Assembly (NCBI GenBank): GCA_905221605.1
Contig: CAJNDS010000857.1
Coordinates: forward strand, 408,817-472,816
DNA: 64,000 bases
Origin: Symbiodinium natans
Taxonomy: Eukaryota > Sar > Dinophyceae > Suessiales > Symbiodiniaceae
Direction: 5' to 3'
In this document: positions 10,745-19,100 of the stretch, piece after piece
Numbering within the stretch: position 1 is the stretch's first letter
Layout: the number at the start of each line of letters is the position of its first letter
The notes under the pieces: model-generated
What the model was told of the DNA's origin: nothing
Seen by the model: the letters and a program-made list of their open reading frames with translations, nothing else
Database searches by the model: none
Position numbers and translations under genes: made by a program

Positions 10745-12170
10745 TATATAATTTTTTTGGGGAGGGTTCCTTTAAGAAGGATTAGAGAGGCTTGGTGATA
10801 GTTTTTTGGAAGCCCCCCCGATTTTTGGAAATCCCGAGTGGTCCCTTTCCTACCTGGATCGGCTCCAGAAGTGAGTGCGAGACGGAGTCGCGCCCGCCCT
10901 GGCGCGCTCGCTGTGGCCTTGTTAGGCTTCTCCAAGCACGTCTTCATCGACCGCTCCGACTACCAGGACCGGTACAGCTTCGGGCACGCTCTCTTCAGAC
11001 GGTGGAGTCGTAAACCCTAAACCCTAAACCCTAAACCCTAAACCCCAAACCCTAAACCCTAAACTTTAAACCTTAAACCCTAAACCCTAAACCCTGAATC
11101 GAGGAGAATCCGCCTGAAGGATATTTCCGACTGGGCAAGATCGGCAGCGAAGTGAAGCTGAGATACTCCTATGCACCCCGCCTCTACCACAGCTCTTCTC
11201 AGTGTGCTGACATAGTAGCAGGATTCCGGCGCCGAAGTCTCGAGCTATCCGAGGTGATCAAGCTAGAGGAGGTCGAAAAGGATGCTGCGGGAAAGGTGGT
11301 CAAGCTCAAGTGCAGCCTGCCTCCCGCACTGGCGAGTGGCAGCATGCTTTCTGAGCTGGCTATTTTTTTTCGCTGTGCGCGTGAAGAGGTCACGATCCTT
11401 CCACGCGTGACATCATGCCGGAGCGAAAGCCGAAGGTCATCCATTGGGTCAATGCTGGGGAGCCTCTGGCCGCACCTGCTGCGCGCAAGCAGGGCACTGC
11501 TACCCGAAACCCTAGCCCCCAATGCCCTAAACCCTAAACCCTAAACCCTAAACCCTAAACCCTAAACCCTAAACCCTAAGCCCTAAACCCACTGAGGATT
11601 GCTTGGATGCCGAGGCAGGCTCCAATGCCCTGCGCTCGTTACTCTTTCAAGCTGCCTTGTCAGTTCCACGAAGTCCCTTTTGTGAGGTCCCTGTCGTCTG
11701 TTCCCTTAGATGTAGAGAGGACCTGAAGAAGGGTACTTCGCCTAAACTGGTGGAAGTCACATGCCCTGGCACAGGTGCGTCTGATCAACCCCTTGTTCTT
11801 GCCCATCCCGGACCCTTTGCCTGAGGGCAAAGACTGGGTGGAGTACATGAACCCCGAAGCTTGGGTCCAATGTTCTGCCAAAGTGGAGAAATCCCTGGGC
11901 CAATGCGTTTTAGAAGATCGCTTCCAGTTTGAGCGATGTGGCTACTTTGCTGCCTGGCAGCATATAGAGTCACATTTAGCAGAAATCCCCTCAAATCTCG
12001 AATGTCAGCGGCTGATGAAGACAGTTTGTGTGTTGCTATAGTCGTGCTCTTTGGACTCCCGGCTCATGCCTTTGAGGCCCCTGACTACGATTGTTTCGGC
12101 ACGCCGCCCAAGCTGACCTTCAACCGGGTGGTGCCCTTAAAAGAGTCCGCCGACAAGAAGAAGCTGGAGG
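7369..12170 (+). CDS. Glutaminyl-tRNA synthetase, about 16 small exons
   Basis: Class I enzyme charging tRNA-Gln with glutamine in the cytosol. Exons in order: ~7369-7470 with [17 protein letters not shown] (class I HIGH signature); ~8045-8135 ([13 protein letters not shown]); 8380-8477; ~8584-8627 ([11 protein letters not shown]); ~8735-8880 ([18 protein letters not shown]); ~9059-9172 ([13 protein letters not shown]-like [11 protein letters not shown]); ~9302-9392; ~9562-9663 ([19 protein letters not shown]); ~10398-10480 ([12 protein letters not shown]); ~10570-10665; ~10926-11000 ([11 protein letters not shown]); ~11101-11180 ([14 protein letters not shown]); 11254-11325; ~11412-11505 ([16 protein letters not shown]); ~11774-11945 ([14 protein letters not shown]); ~12087-12170 ([12 protein letters not shown]). 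This covers the catalytic core and both anticodon-binding barrels. The N-terminal start upstream of 7369 and the KMSKS-type loop were not pinned. It may run on into the tail exons at 12785. Confidence 0.9.
9445..9540. mobile_element. Inverted-repeat element, CCAGAGACTCC..ATACCC family
   Basis: Left end CCCAGAGACTCCTATACCC, right end GGAGTCCCTGG, with TTAAGGAATATTCCTTAA and CATATAAGGAACCCTA inside. Related copies are at 13507 and 47656. It sits in a GlnRS intron. Confidence 0.8.
9904..9957. repeat. CCCTAAA telomere-type array
   Basis: Seven near-perfect units in the GlnRS intron between the WDDPR exon and the anticodon-domain exon. Confidence 0.95.
10061..10090. repeat. TTTAGGG array (G orientation)
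   Basis: Four units, in the same GlnRS intron as the CCCTAAA array 100 bases upstream and facing the other way. Confidence 0.9.
10343..10382. repeat. TTTAGGG array (G orientation)
   Basis: About five units ending next to the GlnRS exon that encodes [11 protein letters not shown] further short run lies at 10528-10560. Confidence 0.9.
10681..10830. mobile_element. GGGGG..CCCCC inverted-repeat element interrupted by (TA)n
   Basis: Starts GGGGGGGAATCCGAAAATAG and ends GGAAGCCCCCCCG, resembling the ends of the 27601 family. A pure TA microsatellite (about 10706-10750) occupies its middle. It lies in a GlnRS intron. Confidence 0.6.
11010..11097. repeat. CCCTAAA telomere-type array
   Basis: Twelve or so units forming almost the entire GlnRS intron between the IDRSDYQD exon and the FRLGKIGSE exon. 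Confidence 0.96.
11508..11590. repeat. CCCTAAA telomere-type array
   Basis: Near-perfect units directly after the VIHWVNAG exon of GlnRS. Confidence 0.95.
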
Positions 12171-12697
12171 GGCGGGGCGACACGGTTGCAATCGACCCTC
12201 TTGAGCTGGGGGCTGTGGTACGTTCGCTCTCCTTTGTGCGTGCCGAGGTTCGGGTTGAGATGCCCATGTGTGGTCGTCCTTATGCATAGAGATTTCGTGC
12301 CGTGTGCAAATCGAACCAGGAGAGTAGGGCGGCCCAGGAGGGCAGGGAGATGCAGGGGGAGCTCGAGACCGGGCACGGCAGCAGGGGGGCTTCGGTATAT
12401 CCGCATTTGCTGGTGAAAAAAAGATGCTTCGGTGTCCTGTCATTCTGATATCGGACCTCTCCTTTCCCAACAGAATCGATCTTCAGGGGCGGGGCGGGTG
12501 GCCTATGGTTGGGGGTTCACTCCGCCTCTCCCCTTTGGGGCAGTGGCTGCGGATGCGGGTCTGTCGGACATTGGATCGACCTCCATCTGGAGAGGTCTGT
12601 GGGAACACCGATAGAAGGACGGTTCTTCAACTTGCGTTACCGTGAGCTCGGCAGGTTGCAGCAAGATGCTGTTGGTACTCCTAGTTATTCAACCGTA

Positions 12698-12738
12698 AGC
12701 CCTAAACCCTAAACCCTGAACCCTAAACCCTAAACCAT
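12698..12738. repeat. CCCTAAA telomere-type array
   Basis: Five to six units just upstream of the CysRS-like tail exon. Confidence 0.92.
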
Positions 12739-12784
12739 CAGGTTGGAAGCATGTGTTAGTAGTACTGGTTACAATCCGTTCCCA

Positions 12785-13162
12785 GGTACTGCCAGCAGAA
12801 AGGATGCTCAGGCTGCCGCTGCGGCTGAAAAGGAGCGCTTGCAAAAGCTTCCGCCCGAGGAGTTTTTTAAGCAAGAGCGAGGCAACCCGGCTCGCACGTG
12901 ATTTCCAGACATGTGATGCGCGCATGCGGAGATTTGCGGATGGCACCCTAGACCCTGAACCCTAAACCCTAAACCCTAACTCCTAAACCCTAAGCCCTAA
13001 GCCCTAAGCCTTAAGCCCTAAACCCTAAATCCTAAACCCTGAACCCACCTTCAAGGTGCAGAGTTTTCGGCGTACGACGAGACAGGCCTGCCCACACACG
13101 ACAAGGATGGCAACGCTCTTCCGAAGAGCGCCGTCAAGAAGCTGGCCAAGGAGAAGTCTTAG
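12785..13162 (+). CDS. C-terminal tail exons of cysteinyl-tRNA-synthetase type
   Basis: Two exons read in order. ~12785-12890 is an Ala/Lys/Glu helix ending in EKERLQKLPPEEFFKQE. ~13053-13162 reads FSAYDETGLPTHDKDG followed by LPKSAVKKLAKEKS and TAG. I know this pair from the extreme C-terminus of eukaryotic cytosolic CysRS. No CysRS catalytic sequence (HIGH, zinc ligands, KMSKS) was found upstream, and only about 600 bases separate these exons from the GlnRS end on the same strand. Either the tail is the last part of the GlnRS gene, as a shared synthetase appendix, or it is a gene remnant. The 12180-12780 spacer holds no exon I could support. Confidence 0.72.
12946..13048. repeat. CCCTAAA/CCCTAAG telomere-type array
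   Basis: Forms the intron between the two CysRS-like tail exons. It includes a run of CCCTAAG variants. Confidence 0.95.
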
Positions 13163-13506
13163 ACCCTAAACCTTAATACCTAAACCCCAAATCTCAAAAT
13201 GGGGACCAAAGATATGACATGTTGCACATCTAAAACCTAAACCCTATCAACTCCAAACCCTTCAACCCTTAAGCAGTTGGAACCTTTAAACCTTACAGCC
13301 CGCAGCTTTGGGAAGTCAACTGACCGGGCCCGCTTCCTCTACTCAGCCTGTTCCTGGGCCTAGCAGCATCCTGCAAGAAGCCTTCTACCGCCCAGGTCTT
13401 TCATGGCGTTGTTTTGCCCTAGGTGGAGGGCCCAGAAGGTCTAAAGGTTGGTGTTTTCAAGCTCGCAAAGAGTGACCCTACGTGGTTGTGTTTCGGGCAA
13501 GTTCTG

Positions 13507-13615
13507 GCTCCAATACACCTTAATTAAGGAATACTCCTCAAGTCATCATAGGGTTCCTTATATGGTTTAAGGAGTATGCCTTACTCAAGGGGTATTGGAG
13601 TCCCTGGCAGGACCT
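13507..13615. mobile_element. Inverted-repeat element, ATACC..AAGGAATA family
   Basis: Long imperfect palindrome: CTCCAATACACCTTAATTAA at the left mirrors TACTCAAGGGGTATTGGAG at the right, with ATAGGGTTCCTTATATGG central. Same family as 9445 and 47656. Confidence 0.8.
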
Positions 13616-14040
13616 TGAGAAGCAGAAAAAGCTACATGAGTCCTGGAAAGCATCGCAGAAGTCCTGAACGAGCCAACCACTGGCTCAGTGTTCAGCGAGC
13701 CAGAAACTGATGGACAGACATCGAAATTGCTGTGCCGAGCCTGGGGGTTTAGGGTTTAGGGTTGGAGTCAAGTGCCAGCTGTAGTCTGCAGAGATCTGCC
13801 CTCATGCTTTCATGTTGCCTGCACCACTGCGCGGCCATGAAGCATGTGGATCGCCGGACGCATTGTGCAGAACATGGTGACACGGTGACACTTGGTACCA
13901 GTAGCCACTGGCACTCTGCGCCCTTTAACAGAAAAGCAGGTCTTCGGTTCTACTAGTTGTGTGGAAGGGAGCAGCACACTCTGTTCTTTGTCGTCACCCA
14001 GCTTACATCCTCAGACCTATTCTAGGCACCAAGCTCTGCC

Positions 14041-14614
14041 ATGTCTTCTGTCGGGCGAATGGATGGAGCATTCTTCGTATCCAGGACCCTTCTTGGCCTC
14101 AGCTTTTTGCCGAGGTTTAGCTCCCATGATCCAGGACGGAGTTGCTTTCATGGCTCAACAGCACATTTCAGTCTGCGGCTCGCAACACGTGCCACCACTC
14201 CCTCTCAAACTTTCCGCATCGTTTCACCATGAGGTTGGGCCTCGACAAGGCCAGACACCGATGGGTTCTTTGTGTCGGCACTTCACAAGTCAGCTGCCCT
14301 AAGCAGCGGGTATACTCTATGCACTGCCCTAAAACCCAAGAGAAACCAGGAAGCTCTCTGAAACCGATGACGGCCTACTGCAGGTGGAGCAGTGCGCAAA
14401 CGGTGCGGTGTACTGCCAGGCTGTGCATCGAAGTCGCCCGAAATCAACCGCGAAATCACTGCCGCGCCGACGTATCCTTGTACTGAGATCATCGACGCGT
14501 GCCACCCTGGAGCCCGGAGCTCAATTCGACAGATATATATATAGACATATAGATATATAGGTATATAGATATATAGATATATAGATATATAGATATGTAG
14601 ATATGTAGATATAT

Positions 14615-14649
<35 letters not shown>

Positions 14650-16077
14650 TAGATAGATGATAGATAGATATATGTATATATATATATATGGATCCCATAT
14701 TGCTGGCCTGGAGAGTTTCTGGTGTTTTACGGATTCAGGCCGTGTCCATGAAGAGGGTGAATTGGATGGCTGTCGCCTTGGCTGCGCTGGCTGGAGTTAG
14801 GGTTGTGACCCTTCTGCTTCCGAGGCCAGGGATGAGCATCAGTGCATCCCAAACTACAAGGCCAAAGGATGCAGAAACGGTTTCCCACAGTTGCCCGAAT
14901 GGCTCGCGAAACGACTCCGGCTGCAGGTCTTGCAGCAAGCTTTCAGCAAGGTCGGCATCCAGCGACACATAGAGGCCGCTTCTGCAAGGGTTCCTGCTGC
15001 CACGTGATCCCTAAACCCTAAACCCTGAACCCTGAACCCTAAACCCTAAACCCTAAACCCTTAACCCTGAACCCTGAACCCTGAGCCCCAAACCCCAAAC
15101 CCGAAACCCTAAACCCTAAACCCTAAACCCTAAACCCTAAACCCTAAACCCTAAACCCTAAACCGTGGTGTGGGAGGTCGACAAGTTGGTACGTGGCAAG
15201 TATCAGGACAACTTGGTGCCTCAGCTGCCATGGCTACCCGTCACATTTGTGCGTGTGAACACTTTGTGCAACACGTGCGCGCCAGCCGAGGAGATGCTTC
15301 AATGGATTAAAAACTACTTCGAACGCACCTTCCAAGGCCCCGCGGAAGAACAAGTTTGAGAGACCGACGTGCGGGTTTCCGACAATAGGGGTACCCGTTT
15401 TGGGGGCTTCTACAATGGGGATTATCGTGGTGAGGGGATGTTTTTGGGGTACTCCCTGCTTTGGGAAATCCCCAGGTGTTGTGGGGAAATATCTGGGGGG
15501 GGGGTCGTCCGGGTGGCCACGAGAAAAGCCAGGTACGAGTTACGATGCGGCAGCGCGCCGCTTCACCGACAACCTGCCGGACTGGGCGAGGCGCGTCCTT
15601 GTTTTGCCAGCAAACATCTTCCTCATTCTAAGAGTCGCCAGAGAAGGAAGTAATGCTAATTCATAATCATACAAGCGCATGATAGTAGTGCTAAGTTCAT
15701 GAGAGCACGAGTAGTAACACACGCACTGTGGGTAGTTCTCTAAAAGAGGGTCCCTTATTGGGGTCCTCTTTTTTTTTTTTAAAGTAAGGGTGCTGTACTA
15801 TAGGAAGGAAGTTAGAGATCCCGCAGAGTGGTCCTTGGCATGGCTCTCGCACTGAGACGCACTGGCGGAGGCCGTCAGAGGCCTCCAACCAGCCGCTTCG
15901 GCGGCCGCTGAGCAACGTGAACGCGCTGGCCTCCAAGGCCTTAGCAGGTTTCTCCGGTGGAGCTCTGCTTATGATGACGGTTTAGGGTTTAGGGTTTAGG
16001 GTTTACGGTTTAGGGTTTAGTAGGTTGCTATGATGCTTACCACGATTGCTGCTGCGATGTTTTGTCGTCTATGATAT

Positions 16078-16114
<37 letters not shown>

Positions 16115-19100
16115 TTGATTCAGGTTGCTTCTGCAGATACTTGGTATGGGATTTGCAATTTTGGTGGTGAGGATTGCGTGCTCTCGGCAAATTCATGTTT
16201 GTGAAAGGTGCCGAAGCACGGTCGCCCTGGGGTGGCCTGCTGAGTTTGCATACTTCGGTGATATGGGGTTTACGAAAATACGGGACCCTAATATGGACCC
16301 CTTATCATGCGGACCCCAAGAAGGTACCCCCTAATTTCGGAAACCCCCCATACGGCATGGTGGGAAGAATGCAGTGGGCATGGGCCTGTGTGTTCAGTGG
16401 CCGAGGGGGGTGATGGATACCAGCGCAGCAGTCAAGCTCCCAACTTTGCTCTGCTCCAGGACGGCGTGCCCCCCCAAAACCTTAATTAAGCTTTAGTCTG
16501 AGTCATACCGGGCCGCAGCACACATGCAGATGTACTCGCTATACTTGTGCAGCTTGGCTCGTAGCTTTCCGGTGTGTGTGCCCCTCTGCTACATGGGAGC
16601 AAGCCTCGCACGCTCCATGTCCGACTCAGGAAGGTCAGGGGGCGCAGTGTTGGCACACGCAAAGTTCGCAAGGTTTGCGACCTTCGGGCTGGACCCAGTA
16701 GGGAATGAGGGACTTAGGGCCCTACATGTACTCTTTAAGGTATTATACAGGGCCCTCATTCTCTCATTCCCTACTAAATTTGATGCCAGGTCCCCTGGGG
16801 GCTACAGACAAGCAGAAGGTGCGATGCACCTGTGGATCACGTGACTGCGGGCCATCATCTCTCTTTCCCTAAACCCTAAACCCTAAACCCTAAACCCTAA
16901 ACCCTAAACCCTAAACCCTAAACCCTAAACCCTAAACCCTAAACCCTAAACCCTAAACCCTAAACCCTAAACCCTAAACCCTAAACCCTACCGGAGGCGA
17001 TGCTTCAACTCGAACGCTTAGCACATGCCCCATCCTGGAGCCCTCTGGAGAGCACAAGGTGCGCGAACAGCTTTCTGAAGCCCTAAAATCCCTAAAATCC
17101 CCAAAATCCCTTAAATCCCTGAAATCCCTGAAATCCCTTAAATCCCTTAAATCCCTAAAAGCCTCAAACCCTCAGACACTCAAACCCTCAAACCCTCAAA
17201 CCCTCCAAACTCAAGACCCTAAACCCTAAACCCTAAACCATAAACCCGAAACCCTGAGCCCTAAGCCCCAGACCCAAGCACTCCTTGGCGCCAGGTGACC
17301 ATCTTCTGCTTCCATGGGCTCGGGGACGACAGTGGATACTGGGGCCCTTTCTTCGACGCCCTGAGGCTCCCATGGGCTCCACAGCTGGGGTTTCCCAAAG
17401 GAGGGTTTAGGGTTTAGGGTTTAGGGTTGAGGGTTGAGGGTTTAGGGGTACGTGGTTCTGGGTTCCTCTGATAGGGATTTTAGTGCTTCTGGGTGTATTG
17501 AGGTTGCCCAGTATTGGAAATACCCACGCCTGCTGGCTGCAGGTAGTGAGGCTGCGCCTGGTAGCAGTAACCCTAAACCCTCCTAAACCCTACACCCTAA
17601 ACCCTAAACCCTAAACCCTAAACCTCAGACCCTAAACCCTATTCCCTCCTAAACCCTAAACCCCATGTGCGCAGGTCCATCAAGCTGGATCTCGCAGGTG
17701 GGCCAGGGTCTTTGAAGCCATTTCATGCAGTTCTCTAAATTATGGTCTGTTTTGGGGTATCCTAAATACGAGGGCCCGCCTTATCATAAGGGCCCCAAAA
17801 GAGACCATATTTGAGAGAAGTGACCATATCCGCAGCATGACACTGTTCCGACTTCGGAGCTTTGCTGTTTCCCTGCAGGTCTTCGATGCGTCGGCGTCGA
17901 TGCGCCTCGCAGATTGGTGTGGGGTGAGAGTTTCTCAGCTGACATCAGAACCGCCCCGCTGTGTCAATGTCGCTGTACTTCATCAGGTTTTGCATGGTTT
18001 CCCCGGTGCTTTGCCGAGGGATGAATGCTTGGTTCGAGTACCTTACAGACCGCAGCGGTGCATTGGAGGACGGAGCCTGGAGTGTGTGATAGTCTGTGAT
18101 GCATGAGAGAGGTTTAGGGTTTAGGGTTTAGGGTTTAGGGTTTAGGGTTTAGGGTTTAGGGTTTAGGGTTTAGGGTTTAGGGTTTAGGGTAGCAAGTGCT
18201 TGGAAGGAGGACGAGATCAATCAAGAGCAGCTTTTGGAGATTCGACGCGTCATTCACGCAATGGTGCAGGAGGAGGTCATGCGCACAGCAGGTCAGCATC
18301 TTTTGCTTGGTGGGGGGGTTTCGGGTTTAGGGTTTAGGGTCTAGGGTTTAGGGTTTAGGGTTTAGGGTTGGCGATAATAAGGGGACCCTTTTATAGACCC
18401 ACAACTAGTAGGATCCTCTCCTCATAAGGCCCTCAATAAGGTACCCCCAATTTCGGAAGCCCCCTGGTTGTCTTCATGAGTCGTGCTGTGGTGACTCAGG
18501 TGCAGGTTCTGTCGCAGCTGTGGAAAGATGATTCTCCACGAGCGTGGCCCTTAGGATCCTGCGCAGAGAATCTTTTCCCCATAAGCCCTCAACTCTTAAA
18601 CCCTGAACTTGAGGATGTTCCCCCTTTTGCTTCTGCTAGCAGTCCTTAATAGGGATTATAGTACCCTATCTCAATCCCTATTAAGGACTGTTAGTACAAG
18701 GGGGAACATCCCAACCTGAACCTGAGTCTGTGAAGATGCGGAGGTCTTGCTCATGGGGTCCTCGCAGGGCGGATGCGTGGCCTGCGATGCGGCCCTGACA
18801 TCGGCGCAGGCAGTTGCAGGCCCGCTTGCTTTGGTCTTTGTGGAGGTCGCTTCTCGGAAAGTCGGGGTTCCCTTGCAGGTACCCAAATAGAAGAAATAGT
18901 GGAATGCCCCTCATAGGTACCCAAATAGAAGAACTACTAGAATGTGGTGACTTTTGTAGCAGGCCCCAGTGAAAAGCTCCCTGTCGTGCCCCTGGAAGGC
19001 GTTGTCATGCTGCGGTCGCTGGTTCTAGGACCGCTGCTGAGAGCGGGGCTGTTCCCCCTGATACCTAACGGCTCCTTAATAGGGATTCTAATAGGATACT

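Noticed and set aside
14489-14698. Ile/Tyr-rich minus-strand frame
   Set aside because: TA/TAGA microsatellite in an EB1 intron.
15930-15975. GFSGG nucleophile-elbow lookalike
   Set aside because: Reads [11 protein letters not shown] but precedes the hydrolase oxyanion exon, so the order is wrong; the true elbow GSSQGG is at 18733. It is better explained as EB1 linker exon end or intron.
16125-16260. Coding-like frame with [17 protein letters not shown]
   Set aside because: No family match and it runs straight into an inverted-repeat element; not enough to call an exon of EB1 or the hydrolase.
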